From NCBI GenBank assembly GCA_043764015.1, contig JAYUKY010000015.1, forward strand, positions 1 through 64,000: a stretch of 64,000 nucleotides of DNA, given 5' to 3'. Position numbers and translations under genes: made by a program. Within the stretch, counting starts at the first letter, position 1. Every line of letters begins with the position of its first letter. This DNA is from JANYGM01 sp043764015 (GTDB taxonomy: Bacteria; Bacteroidota; Bacteroidia; Cytophagales; Thermonemataceae). Shown here piece after piece: positions 24,509 to 33,429 of this stretch. A model generated the notes under the pieces. It was given only the letters and a program-made list of their open reading frames with translations, did no database searches and was not told the origin of the DNA.

Positions 24509-25231
24509 ATGTTTTTTCTTAGAAGATTATATACTTTTTGGTGTTTAACGTGTTTTTTTGTTCCTTTGTTGCTTTTTTTTCCATTTTTTTTATTGCTCAA
24601 CAGTCGTAAAGAATGGCATAATGGCGTTTATGTTTTGAACAAAATTTGGGCAAAAATTTATTTTTTTTGTTGCTTTATTCACGTCAATATTCAAAGAAAA
24701 AGCGTTTTATCTAAAAATCAAAATTATGTTTTTTGTGGTAATCATACCTCCTACTTGGATATTGTCGCAATGGGGCTTGTGGTACATCAAAAACATTGTT
24801 TTGTTGGAAAAGACTCACTAGGGAAAATTCCCGTATTTGGGGCAATGTTCAAAAGATTGCATATTTCTGTGAACAGAGCAAGCAAAATCAGTTCATACCG
24901 TTCTATGGTGAAGATGAATGACGTTGTAAAAGAAGGCAAAAGCCTAATTATTTTTCCAGAAGGTGGCATTATTAGCAAACAACCACCAAAAATGTCAGAA
25001 TTTAAGGAAGGAGCTTTCCGCATAGCCATAGAAAATGGTGTCCCTATTGTGCCTGTGAGTTTTCCTTATAATTGGATTTTGCTCAAAGATGATGGAAGAT
25101 TTTTACCACATTGGCACGAGTTGAAAATTATTATCCACGAACCAATCCCAACAAAAGATTTGACTTTGCAAGACATAGAAATGCTCAAAAATAAGGTTTT
25201 TGATGTTATTCAGAGTGGTTTGACACAATAA
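24509..25231 (+). CDS. plsC: 1-acyl-sn-glycerol-3-phosphate acyltransferase
   Basis: Inner-membrane enzyme that adds the second acyl chain to lysophosphatidate in phospholipid synthesis. The 240-residue protein has an N-terminal membrane helix (about 10-30), the HX4D catalytic motif NHTSYLD (His79, Asp84), the substrate-binding segment FKRLHISVNR, and the EGG motif FPEGGI (149-154). It ends at a 250-bp inverted-repeat element. A lyso-ornithine-lipid acyltransferase is a possible alternative. Confidence 0.9.
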   Translation: MFFLRRLYTFWCLTCFFVPLLLFFPFFLLLNSRKEWHNGVYVLNKIWAKIYFFCCFIHVNIQRKSVLSKNQNYVFCGNHTSYLDIVAMGLVVHQKHCFVGKDSLGKIPVFGAMFKRLHISVNRASKISSYRSMVKMNDVVKEGKSLIIFPEGGIISKQPPKMSEFKEGAFRIAIENGVPIVPVSFPYNWILLKDDGRFLPHWHELKIIIHEPIPTKDLTLQDIEMLKNKVFDVIQSGLTQ

Positions 25232-25232
25232 T

Positions 25233-25482
25233 ACTGTCGCTTAGCTCCAGCTAAGTGACGACTATAAAAAGGCTTCCAGCCTTATAAATCAAAAAAGATA
25301 GTTAGATGAGGACATTGATGAATTGTATTAAAATCCTGAAAGGATCTAATATTCATAGCCGTAAGTCGTACTTACGGAACGAGGTAACAATATGTTAAAA
25401 ATAAGTTACCAATGTCCTTATCTAAGTTTAGGCAAGATACCTAAATTATAGTCGTCACTTGCCTAGAGGCAAGCAACAGTAG
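25233..25482. repeat. Nested inverted-repeat element (MITE-like)
   Basis: A 250-bp non-coding element with nested inverted repeats. Outer arms: ACTGTCGCTTAGCTCCAGCT..AAGTGACGACTAT facing GTCGTCACTTGCCTAGAGGC..AACAGT. Inner arms: TAGATGAGGACATTGATGA facing AGTTACCAATGTCCTTATCT. The centre holds TCCTGAAAGGATCTAATATT and a palindrome CCGTAAGTCGTACTTACGG. A single outer-arm copy recurs at 63312-63342. Confidence 0.75.
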
Positions 25483-25497
25483 TTTTTTGGTGATTTT

Positions 25498-27210
25498 TTA
25501 TTTCTTTTGTTGAAAAAACGCTTTGATTTCTTCTTTTGAGAGTGCATTTAGGCATTTTTCCTTATAAAGTCCGCCTTTTCTAGCAATATTTACCCCAAAT
25601 TGTGTTTTATGAAAGCCTAAAATATCATGAGCATCAGGATTTATAGCAATAAAAACGCCTTTTTCAAGCGCATAATGCACATAACGCCAATCCAAATCTA
25701 GGCGCAAAGGATGTGCATTGATTTCAATAGCTACTTTATTGGCAGCGCAGGCATCTATAACTTTATGAAAATCAATAGGATAGCCTTCTCTACGCAACAG
25801 CAAACGACCAGTTGGATGTCCTAAAATAGTGGTAAAAGGGCTTTCAATGACTTTTATTAGGCGTTCTGTTGCTTTTTCCTTATTCATTTTGAGATTAGAA
25901 TGGATAGAAGCAACCACAAAATCAAAGGTTTTTAGCGTTCCTATATCATAATCAAGTTTTCCATCATTCAAAATATCAGCCTCAATTCCCTTAAAAATAT
26001 AAAAGTTAGGGTTTTGAGCGTTCAAAAGGTCTATTTCTGTATGTTGTTCTTGCACACGCTTTTCTGATAATCCGTTGGCATAAAAAGCAGCTTTTGAGTG
26101 ATCTGTAATGCCTAGATACTCATACCCTAAACTTTGACAATAATCAGCCATTTCTTTGAGTGTATTTTTGCCATCACTATACGTAGAATGATTGTGTAGG
26201 CTGCCTTTTAAATCCTTTTCTGTGATAAGAACGGGCATATTGGGCTTTTTTGCAAGCTCAAATTCAAAAAGTCCTTCACGTAGCTCTGGAGCAATATAAG
26301 GTAAATTTGCTTTTATAAAAATATCTTCTTCAACCACAAAAGTTTGGTTTAAAGCTGTTTGAAGTAATGTTTTATTGTTTTCTGTTGTGTGAGAAAGATG
26401 TTCGTTTGTGCCTGTAAGCAAAAACAACCGACTATAAAAATCTGCTTGATTGGCAAAGTAAACCTCAATTTTAAGTTGCGGATTTTCCTTGAAAATCCCC
26501 CTCCACACAAATACGCCACTTTTTTCCTGATTTTTTTCAATAAAATTACACACATCTAACATATCGTGCATATATGTAGGCGTAGGCGGACACACAAGCA
26601 TAACGACAGTATCCACAATCTCTGTTTTGCGCCTTATTTGTCCCGCAAAACTGTGCATATCACAAACTCCGCTATCAATTATATGCTTTTCAAGTTGTAG
26701 AGCATATTTTTCAGCATCATTGTATAGACTTTTTTCAGAGCTAAATGCCATAAAAAGTAGTCCATTTTTAATTGTTTCTTGTGTTTTCTCTCCAAAACCT
26801 TTTACTTCTGCTACTTTGTCGTTTTCGCAAGCCTCAAAAAGTGCTTCTACTGTCGTAATATTGAGTTCTTGCCACAAAACACGTACTTTTTTTGTACCAA
26901 TTCCCTTTATTTTGAGTATGTCTAGAAGTCCTATTGGTGTGATTTTGAGAATATTATCCAAATCAAGAAAAGAACCTGATGTATTTTGACCACTATTTTG
27001 GTTAATTTCGTTTAGTTTTTCAGCAATACTTTTTCCTACACTTGGAAGTACTTTTAGTTCGTTTAGAGAGAGTTGGCTTATATTTTGAGAGATTTTCTCC
27101 AAATGAAAAACGCCAGCTCTGTAGCTACGAATTTTGAATTCATTTTCGTTGTGTAGCTCCAAAAGATCTGCATAAGTATCTAAAAGTGCTATAATTTGGT
27201 TGTTAGTCAT
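25498..27210 (-). CDS. PolX-type protein with HhH, degenerate polymerase and PHP domains
   Basis: DNA-repair-type protein of 570 residues: an N-terminal helix-hairpin-helix part (1-160; LPSVGKSIAEKLNEI and IKGIGTKKVRVLW), a family X nucleotidyltransferase-like part (about 165-320) and a C-terminal PHP phosphoesterase domain (about 335-570) with metal ligands in SLHNHSTYSDG (His339, His341), ITDHSK, GIEADI, SIHSNL and NPDAHD. The PHP domain of bacterial PolX gives 3'-5' exonuclease or AP-endonuclease activity. The polymerase motif is damaged: the expected DxD reads VDTVV (Asp200, Val202), so polymerase activity is doubtful while the PHP part looks active. Confidence 0.88.
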   Translation of the reverse strand: MTNNQIIALLDTYADLLELHNENEFKIRSYRAGVFHLEKISQNISQLSLNELKVLPSVGKSIAEKLNEINQNSGQNTSGSFLDLDNILKITPIGLLDILKIKGIGTKKVRVLWQELNITTVEALFEACENDKVAEVKGFGEKTQETIKNGLLFMAFSSEKSLYNDAEKYALQLEKHIIDSGVCDMHSFAGQIRRKTEIVDTVVMLVCPPTPTYMHDMLDVCNFIEKNQEKSGVFVWRGIFKENPQLKIEVYFANQADFYSRLFLLTGTNEHLSHTTENNKTLLQTALNQTFVVEEDIFIKANLPYIAPELREGLFEFELAKKPNMPVLITEKDLKGSLHNHSTYSDGKNTLKEMADYCQSLGYEYLGITDHSKAAFYANGLSEKRVQEQHTEIDLLNAQNPNFYIFKGIEADILNDGKLDYDIGTLKTFDFVVASIHSNLKMNKEKATERLIKVIESPFTTILGHPTGRLLLRREGYPIDFHKVIDACAANKVAIEINAHPLRLDLDWRYVHYALEKGVFIAINPDAHDILGFHKTQFGVNIARKGGLYKEKCLNALSKEEIKAFFQQKK

Positions 27211-27282
27211 TGTTTTTGGAGAAGTGGTTTTATTTTATCTTTGCACAAATTTAGGAGAAATATTGAAGAAATGGCGGATTAG

Positions 27283-27417
27283 ACAATAATTAGATAATGA
27301 CATTCTTGATTTGTATTGAGTCCCAGCGGGACGGCATATTTATAGAAAATCAAATCACAAAAATGTATTTAGCCCCAGCGGGGCGGCATATTTATAATAA
27401 TATCCCTAATTAGATAG
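27283..27417. repeat. REP-like repeat pair
   Basis: Two direct copies of a hairpin unit, GTCCCAGCGGGACGGCATAT (27320-27339) and GCCCCAGCGGGGCGGCATAT (27372-27391), each followed by TTATA. Flanking AATTAGATAATG and AATTAGATAGTG sequences bracket the pair. Short GC hairpin units of this kind resemble REP sequences moved by TnpA-REP (RAYT) proteins; none is encoded here. Confidence 0.7.
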
Positions 27418-27570
27418 TGCTTTGTTGCAGTAGCTAGCACACTAAAATGATACTTTATTAATTTATATTTTTTTGTAATCCTTTAACTTGTTGATAAGAC
27501 AATACATATAATAGCTTAATAATCAACCAGTTCAAGTGCTATTTCTTTGCAAAAGGTATCAAAAATAACC

Positions 27571-27828
27571 GCCGTTGTTTGGTGTTTTAGCGCAGCAACA
27601 CCAACCTTTAGATTTGTGAAAAAAATAAAATTACTTAAAATAGGGTAAAAAAGAAGCTGAAAAATTTAGTAAAAAATTGTACTTTTACTAGAATTCATCA
27701 CAAGTGTAGAAAACCTATAACACCAACAGGGACACCAAAGTTTTAAAACTTTGGGTGAGTTGGATAGTGTGTTGTTGTACTACCTCATTCGTTATTGGTG
27801 TCGCTAACACTAAAACGCCAACAACGGC
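27571..27828. repeat. Element with 32-bp imperfect inverted ends (family F)
   Basis: Left end GCCGTTGTTTGGTGTTTTAG (27571-27602) matches the reverse complement of the right end (27797-27828, GGTGTCGCTAACACTAAAAC..GCCAACAACGGC). A shorter relative is at 56136-56178. The 190 bases between hold a further hairpin (CCAAAGTTTTAAAACTTTGG). Non-coding and non-autonomous. Confidence 0.7.
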
Positions 27829-27891
27829 AAGAAAAAATTATAGAACTTGGTTTTAGTGGGCAACTTCAACTAATTCTAAAGTTTTAACCAC

Positions 27892-27929
27892 AAAACAGCC
27901 TTTCCAAACTTTGGGAAGGCTGTTTTGAT
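27892..27929. terminator. Terminator downstream of the serine hydrolase gene
   Basis: AAAACAGCCTTTCC and GGGAAGGCTGTTTT form a strong hairpin. Its core (GCCTTTCCAAACT) is shared with the terminator at 1792-1826 that follows the orphan paralogue end. Confidence 0.8.
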
Positions 27930-27939
27930 TTTATTGTTT

Positions 27940-29352
27940 TTATTTTTTCTCTAAACTTTGGAATAATTCCAAAGAAATTTGAGTTATATTTCCGTGAATA
28001 GTGCTAAGTCCTGACACGTTTGAAAGAATAATCACACTATTTTTGTTTTTCATATTTATTCCCATTGACGAAGAATAGCCTCCAGTACCGCCATTGTGAA
28101 AGTAAATATCTTTATCAGTTTTTGATTTCAGAATAACCCAACCCAATCCCATTTTATTTTTTTCATTGATTGTAAACGTAAGAACTCTCGTCAAGGCAAG
28201 TTCTTTATTGCTTGCTTGGAACTGCGCATTGACGAATTTTGATAAATCCGTAACATTTGACAAAATCCCGCCTGCACCCGCTAAAACATCAAAATCCCAG
28301 TTAGCTACTTCTTTTCCGCTTTCGTCTAAGCCTTTCACAAGGCGACTTTTAATTTGCTTACTACCTATAAATGAGCTTGTCATTTTATATTTTCTAAATA
28401 TCTTTTCGTTTAGTAATTTTTCATAACTACTTTTTTGAAGTTTGCCTAGCGTAAAACCCAAAATACCTGCACCTAAGTTAGAATATTCAGATTTTTCTCT
28501 TGTCGTTTGGCTTTGTACTAGTTCATTTTTGAGATAGAAATTCAGTTTTATTTCGTCATAATCTTTGTATGGATTGTCTGGACTTACTTTTTCAAAATCT
28601 AAATTAGTTGGAAGTCTTGGAAGCCCTGATGTATGGTTTGAAAGGCTTTTAAAATCAATTTTGGCATTATTTTTAAACGGAAAATCATAGAATTTGCTAA
28701 TATCATCATCAAGTTTTATTTTTTTCTCTAAGACCGCATTAGCAAGAAGTGTTGCAGTAAAAACCTTTGAAATAGAACCAATTTCAAAAACGCTTTCTTT
28801 GTTATCAATGGTTTTGAGAGAATCATTTTCTTTAATTACACCATAATAACGTACTTTTTCATTCTCAATAAATGCAATAGACAACTGTGTTTTGTTAGGG
28901 AAACTTTTTGCCTTGTCAAAAATAATTTTAGCTTGTTCTTTGCTGATATCTGTTAGTGCATTGATAGTGGGTTTCTCCTCAAATGCTTCTACTGTTAAGC
29001 CAGTTATTTTGCCATTTTCATTAGCAACAATCAGTAAAACAAGTGTTGATTTTTCACCTTCCATTTTGTAAACAGCAAAACCTTGTTTATAACGCTGAAA
29101 AGAAGTTTGTTTTATTTTCCCTGTATTACTTTTCATTGCAGTTAGAAATTCTTTCGTTTCTTTTAATGGTACTGCTTTTTGCATATCTGTATCAAACATA
29201 GAAAAAATACCCTCATAATCATTGTCATTGTATTTTTGCTGAAACTGATTTACAGCAAGTTTGTCAGCAGGTCTTTCTGTTTGCGCCATCATAATTTGAT
29301 TAGTAAAAACTAGCATAAAAGCTAAAAAACAACTTTTTACAATATTTTTCAT
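27940..29352 (-). CDS. Exported serine hydrolase, DUF3887-like plus beta-lactamase-type domain
   Basis: Periplasmic protein of about 470 residues from the chosen ATG at 29352 (MKNIVKSCFLAF). A Sec signal peptide (ending MMAQ) is followed by a DUF3887-like domain (about 25-125, FQQKYNDNDYEGIFSMFD) and a class C beta-lactamase/penicillin-binding-type hydrolase domain (about 130-470). Catalytic motifs are SISK (193-196), YSN (290-292) and HNGGTGG near 420. Family members are D,D-peptidases, esterases or aminopeptidases rather than true beta-lactamases. It is divergent from the alpha/beta hydrolase at 29436. A 3' fragment of a paralogue lies at 1709-1780. Confidence 0.88.
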   Translation of the reverse strand: MKNIVKSCFLAFMLVFTNQIMMAQTERPADKLAVNQFQQKYNDNDYEGIFSMFDTDMQKAVPLKETKEFLTAMKSNTGKIKQTSFQRYKQGFAVYKMEGEKSTLVLLIVANENGKITGLTVEAFEEKPTINALTDISKEQAKIIFDKAKSFPNKTQLSIAFIENEKVRYYGVIKENDSLKTIDNKESVFEIGSISKVFTATLLANAVLEKKIKLDDDISKFYDFPFKNNAKIDFKSLSNHTSGLPRLPTNLDFEKVSPDNPYKDYDEIKLNFYLKNELVQSQTTREKSEYSNLGAGILGFTLGKLQKSSYEKLLNEKIFRKYKMTSSFIGSKQIKSRLVKGLDESGKEVANWDFDVLAGAGGILSNVTDLSKFVNAQFQASNKELALTRVLTFTINEKNKMGLGWVILKSKTDKDIYFHNGGTGGYSSSMGINMKNKNSVIILSNVSGLSTIHGNITQISLELFQSLEKK

Positions 29353-29435
29353 AAATACTCGTTTAAATGAAACCAAAAAACGCTAAAAATGTGTTTTTAT
29401 TGTTAATTATCTTTAAAGCTAAAAAAATATTTTTT

Positions 29436-30422
29436 ATGCTAAAATACACCTTCGTTTTCTTGCTTCAAATAGCTTTTATTAGTGTTTTTGCACAAAACAA
29501 CCAAAGTACAGAGCTTGATACTGTTGTGCAAACGGGCAAATACAAACTTCCTGCAAAGGTAGTTTTGCCCAAAACTAAAAATTTTCCTATCGTGATTATG
29601 CTGGCTGGCTCTGGAGCTATGGACAAAGACGTTAGTATTGCACCAAACAAAATTTTCAGAGATATTTCAGAAGGTTTTTTGAAAAATAATATTGCTTCTA
29701 TTCGCTACGACAAACGAACGCTCACGTATGGTGCAGAAATAATGAAAGAATACGACAGTCTTAGCATTGAAAAAGAAACCATTGAAGATGCTTTGAGTGC
29801 CGTTGCGCTGGTAAAAACTTTCCCTAATGTGGATAAAAACAATATTTGGATAATGGGACACAGTTTGGGCGCAATGTTTGCGCCTGCCGTTGGCGCAGAT
29901 AAAAGTGTGAAAGGAATTATTATGTTGGCTGGCTCATCTCGTAATTTTGAAGATTTGGCGTTGGAGCAATATGAGTACATTTATTCGTTGGATACCACGC
30001 AAACAGCTATAAAAAAAGAAATTAGCAACTTAAAAGTAAAAATTCAAAACCTCAAAAAAATAGATAAAACGAATAAAACAACCACTTCTCCCAAAGATTT
30101 GCCGTTTTCGTTGCCACAAAATTATTGGCTTAGTCTACAGAAGAACAACCCAGAAAACTTTGCAAAGGCACTTTTACAGAAACCTATTTTGGTTTTGCAA
30201 GGTGAAAAAGATTATCAGGTTTTGATGAAAGATTTTGAATTACTGAAAATCTTATTTCAAAAGCATAAAAAAGCTAATTTTATTTCTTATCCTACTCTAA
30301 ATCATTCGTTTATGGAAAGTAAAGGCGCAAAAGGAATACCAGCAGATTATATGGTTGTGGGCAAATTCTCTGAAAAAACAATCAAAGATATGGCGGATTT
30401 TATTGTCAAAAATAAGAAGTAA
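29436..30422 (+). CDS. Exported alpha/beta hydrolase
   Basis: About 328 residues from the chosen ATG (MLKYTFVFLLQIAF), which gives a proper Sec signal peptide (ending VFAQ); an earlier in-frame ATG at 29367 would add a 23-residue lysine-rich leader. The domain has an oxyanion region MLAGSGAMDKDV, a nucleophile elbow GHSLGAMFAP, an acidic residue region in LQGEKDYQV and a His in LNHSFM near the end. This matches BAAT/DLH-type serine esterases, which are often found with DUF3887 domains, and it is divergent from a gene with such a domain, which suggests a shared role. Substrate unknown. Confidence 0.85.
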   Translation: MLKYTFVFLLQIAFISVFAQNNQSTELDTVVQTGKYKLPAKVVLPKTKNFPIVIMLAGSGAMDKDVSIAPNKIFRDISEGFLKNNIASIRYDKRTLTYGAEIMKEYDSLSIEKETIEDALSAVALVKTFPNVDKNNIWIMGHSLGAMFAPAVGADKSVKGIIMLAGSSRNFEDLALEQYEYIYSLDTTQTAIKKEISNLKVKIQNLKKIDKTNKTTTSPKDLPFSLPQNYWLSLQKNNPENFAKALLQKPILVLQGEKDYQVLMKDFELLKILFQKHKKANFISYPTLNHSFMESKGAKGIPADYMVVGKFSEKTIKDMADFIVKNKK

Positions 30423-30538
30423 AAAATTACGTTTTCATCAATCCAGCATTCAGATATTTTAGCTAAATTTTTGTTTATTCATATTTTTTTACCATATTTG
30501 GCAGCAAAAATAAATCCATACACAAAAATAATATAAAA

Positions 30539-32077
30539 ATGCTCTCAAAAACTTATGGTAGTGCGGTTTATGGTGTTGATGCTTATCTGATAACAATAGA
30601 AGTAGATGTAAGTCAAGGGCAAGGTTGTTTTGTTGTAGGTTTGCCAGATGGTGCTGTAAGAGAGAGTGTTCAGCGGGTAGAAACTGCCGTAAAACAATTA
30701 GGTTACAAGTTTCCTAGACAGAAAATTCTTATAAATCTTGCTCCTGCCGACATACGCAAGGAAGGTGCAGCCTATGATTTACCTATTGCTATTGGCGTTC
30801 TTACGGCATCTGGTCAAATGATTGCTGATGAACTAGAAAAATATGTTATTATGGGTGAACTTGCCTTAGATGGCACTTTACGCCCAATAAAAGGTGTTTT
30901 ACCTATTGCCATTGAAGCACGCAAAAACGAAATGAAAGGCTTTATTCTCCCCAAAGAAAATGCCAATGAAGCCTCTATTGTCAATAATTTAGATGTTATT
31001 GCTGTTTCTACATTAGAAGAGGCTATCAATTTTTTGGAGAAAACCCTAAAAATTGAGCCGCTTACCAAAGACACACGCAAAGAATTTTTAGAAACTGAAA
31101 ATAAATATGATGCTGATTTTGCAGATGTGCAAGGACAAGAAAATATCAAACGTGCTTTAGAAATAGCCGCCGCAGGTGGTCATAATGCCATTATGATAGG
31201 TCCACCTGGTGCAGGGAAAACTATGCTTGCCAAACGGCTTGCCTCTATTTTGCCTCCGCTCACCCTGCAAGAAGCCTTAGAAACAACAAAAATTCATTCT
31301 GTGGCTGGGCGTTTGCAATTAGATACAGCACTTATTTCTGCAAGACCATTCCGTGCGCCACATCATACCATCAGCAATGCGGCACTTGTAGGTGGAGGTA
31401 GCATTCCGCAACCAGGCGAGATTTCTTTGGCACATAATGGGGTACTTTTTTTAGACGAATTGCCAGAATTTAAGCGTGAAGTCCTTGAAGTGATGCGTCA
31501 GCCACTAGAAGAAAGACGTGTAAATATTGCTAGGGCAAAAATGGCAGTAGAATTTCCTGCTAGTTTTATGCTGATTGCAAGTATGAACCCTTGTCCTTGC
31601 GGCTACTATAATCACCCTGAAAAAGAATGTGTTTGTGGTGCAGGTGTAGTACAAAAGTACCTTAATAAGGTTAGTGGACCACTTTTAGATAGAATTGATT
31701 TGCACGTAGAAGTTACGCCTGTTTCTTTTGATGAAATGACCGCCAACCGCAAAGCAGAAACCAGTGCAATAATAAGAGAGCGTGTAATTAAGGCACGAAC
31801 TATACAAACAGAGCGTTTTAAGGATATGAAAAACATCTATTCTAATGCTATGATGGAACCTCAAATGGTGAAAGATATTTGTGTAATTAGTGAGGCAGGT
31901 AAAAGCCTTTTGAAAGCCGCAATGGAAAAATTAAGTTTGTCAGCACGTGCTTATGACCGTATTTTGAAGGTTTCACGCACTATTGCAGACCTTTCTGGCG
32001 CAAAAAACATAGAACTACATCACCTTGCAGAAGCCATACAATACCGCAGCCTAGACAGGGAAGGCTGGGCTGGATAG
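30539..32077 (+). CDS. comM: YifB/ComM-family Mg chelatase-like AAA+ ATPase
   Basis: AAA+ ATPase of 512 residues. The N-terminal ChlI-like domain (1-170; VDVSQGQGCFVVGLPDGAVRESVQRV) precedes the ATPase with Walker A GPPGAGKT (221-228), a Walker B region GVLFLDELPEF and a cysteine-rich insert NPCPCGYYNHPEKECVCG. The C-terminus has the SARAYDRILKVSRTIADL sequence. In naturally transformable bacteria ComM is a branch-migration helicase for integrating DNA; many non-competent bacteria also keep it. It stands alone upstream of the cyclase gene, separated by repeat family A. Confidence 0.93.
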   Translation: MLSKTYGSAVYGVDAYLITIEVDVSQGQGCFVVGLPDGAVRESVQRVETAVKQLGYKFPRQKILINLAPADIRKEGAAYDLPIAIGVLTASGQMIADELEKYVIMGELALDGTLRPIKGVLPIAIEARKNEMKGFILPKENANEASIVNNLDVIAVSTLEEAINFLEKTLKIEPLTKDTRKEFLETENKYDADFADVQGQENIKRALEIAAAGGHNAIMIGPPGAGKTMLAKRLASILPPLTLQEALETTKIHSVAGRLQLDTALISARPFRAPHHTISNAALVGGGSIPQPGEISLAHNGVLFLDELPEFKREVLEVMRQPLEERRVNIARAKMAVEFPASFMLIASMNPCPCGYYNHPEKECVCGAGVVQKYLNKVSGPLLDRIDLHVEVTPVSFDEMTANRKAETSAIIRERVIKARTIQTERFKDMKNIYSNAMMEPQMVKDICVISEAGKSLLKAAMEKLSLSARAYDRILKVSRTIADLSGAKNIELHHLAEAIQYRSLDREGWAG

Positions 32078-32081
32078 AAGC

Positions 32082-32153
32082 AATTACGAATTATCAATTA
32101 CGACAATAATCCGTAGTTAAACCACGTAATTCGTAATTGATAATTCGTAATTT
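32082..32153. repeat. Two inverted copies of repeat family A
   Basis: CAATTACGAATTATCAATTA (from 32081) faces ACGTAATTCGTAATTGATAA (from 32124), forming a long hairpin between comM and the diadenylate cyclase gene. Confidence 0.75.
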
Positions 32154-32164
32154 AACTCAAAACT

Positions 32165-33046
32165 ATGTTTTTTTTATTTACAGTTGGCTTTTTGGAAATA
32201 GACTGGATAGATATCTGTGATATTCTTCTGGTCAGCTACCTTATGTTCCAACTGTATTTGGTAATTAAAGGCAGTGTAGCAGTCAAGATTCTTTCTGGTA
32301 TTTTGGTAATGTATTTGGTTTATGTAATCGTAGAATCTCTTGGAATGAGGCTTTTAAGCACTATTCTAGGGCAGTTTTTGGGTGTGGGTGTGATAGCTGG
32401 GATTGTGATTTTTCAACAGGAAATACGTAAATTTTTGTTGATGTTGGGGCGTAGTTCTGTTTTTGATAAAAGTAATAAATTTAGTCCTTTTTCGTGGAAA
32501 CGCACAGAAAATAACTCAAAAGTAAATATAACTGCCATTATAGAAGCAATTTTTGTACTTTCTAGTACCAAAACAGGCGCACTGATGGTAATTGCACGCA
32601 GTTCTGAACTAAAATTTTATGCAGAAACAGGAGATATGATGCACGCCATTTTGTCTAAAAGGCTTATTTTGTCTATTTTCAATAAATATAGTCCTTTGCA
32701 TGACGGCGCAATTATTATTACTAATGAAGGACTTATTAAGGCGGCAAGGTGTATTTTGCCTGTTTCTGAAAGTGCCGAAATTCCGCCTAGTTTGGGCTTA
32801 CGCCATAGGGCTGCCGCAGGTTTGGGCGAGGTAAGTGATGCCGTTATTCTGATTGTGTCAGAAGAAACAGGCAATGTTTCTCTTGTTAGTGGTGATGAAA
32901 TGATGATAAACCTTAGTCCTGCAAAGCTCAAAAAAACACTTCATACATTACTTTCTCAAAAAATAACGAATGAAACACACGAAAGTAATGCGCCAGATAC
33001 TTCTAGTTTCAATCCTGATTTTGTGGAACGTACAAGAGAAATTTAA
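32165..33046 (+). CDS. cdaA: Membrane diadenylate cyclase (CdaA type)
   Basis: Makes cyclic di-AMP from two ATP. The 293-residue protein has three N-terminal membrane helices (about 8-35, 38-58, 66-84), then a DAC domain (about 95-255) with the catalytic DGA motif (180-182, in SPLHDGAIII) and the RHR motif (213-215, in GLRHRAAAGLGE). The layout is that of CdaA, with a C-terminal extension of about 30 polar residues beyond the usual end. No CdaR regulator or GlmM gene adjoins it, unlike in Firmicutes. c-di-AMP usually governs turgor and cell-wall balance. Confidence 0.93.
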   Translation: MFFLFTVGFLEIDWIDICDILLVSYLMFQLYLVIKGSVAVKILSGILVMYLVYVIVESLGMRLLSTILGQFLGVGVIAGIVIFQQEIRKFLLMLGRSSVFDKSNKFSPFSWKRTENNSKVNITAIIEAIFVLSSTKTGALMVIARSSELKFYAETGDMMHAILSKRLILSIFNKYSPLHDGAIIITNEGLIKAARCILPVSESAEIPPSLGLRHRAAAGLGEVSDAVILIVSEETGNVSLVSGDEMMINLSPAKLKKTLHTLLSQKITNETHESNAPDTSSFNPDFVERTREI

Positions 33047-33192
33047 AAAGTTCTCGTGGTAGTATCTAAAGTTCACACAAAACTCCCCTCAAAAACAAAA
33101 AATAATTCTTACTCTTTTAATTTGTTGTTAAGAAAGTGGTCATAATAAATTGAAATTCAGAATATTATGACGCACTTTTATTGCAAAAGGTG

Positions 33193-33200
33193 TATATTTG
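33193..33200 (+). promoter_or_regulatory. -7 promoter box before a broken small gene
   Basis: TATATTTG fits the consensus. It lies 30 bases upstream of the ATG at 33230, within a short inverted repeat GTGTTGCAAAAT/ATGCAACAC. Confidence 0.4.
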
Positions 33201-33229
33201 TGTTGCAAAATATCAACATACTTTATCAA

Positions 33230-33420
33230 ATGCAACACAAAAATACGCAAAAAAACAAAATAATAGCCAACATAGTAAAAGATAAAAGACTATTTCAAAG
33301 AAGTTTACACAGAAAGTTTTAGTGTCTTTGATGACTTAGAAAGTAAATTAGGCGTTCGTGATTTTAATGAAAAAGAAGAACAACAACTAATTGATGTGTT
33401 TGTGTATTTTAACAAAAAGG
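33230..33420 (+). pseudogene. Broken small gene of unknown family
   Basis: The frame starts MQHKNTQKNKIIANIVKD and meets a stop after about 29 codons, while the neighbouring frame continues with protein-like sequence: KDYFKEVYTESFSVFDDLE, then KLGVRDFNEKEEQQLIDVF. One frameshift near 33283 would join the two. It then runs into DNA that codes on the other strand for a T9SS sorting-domain remnant. Probably a decayed gene; no family recognised. Confidence 0.4.
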
Positions 33421-33429
33421 CTAGAATTT

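Larger units (their letters stand above)
27211..27939. other. Repeat-rich intergenic region
   Basis: About 730 bases without a supported gene. It contains a REP-like pair (27283-27417), an inverted-ended element (27571-27828) and a terminator (27892-27929), described separately. I see no broken gene in the rest. Confidence 0.7.
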
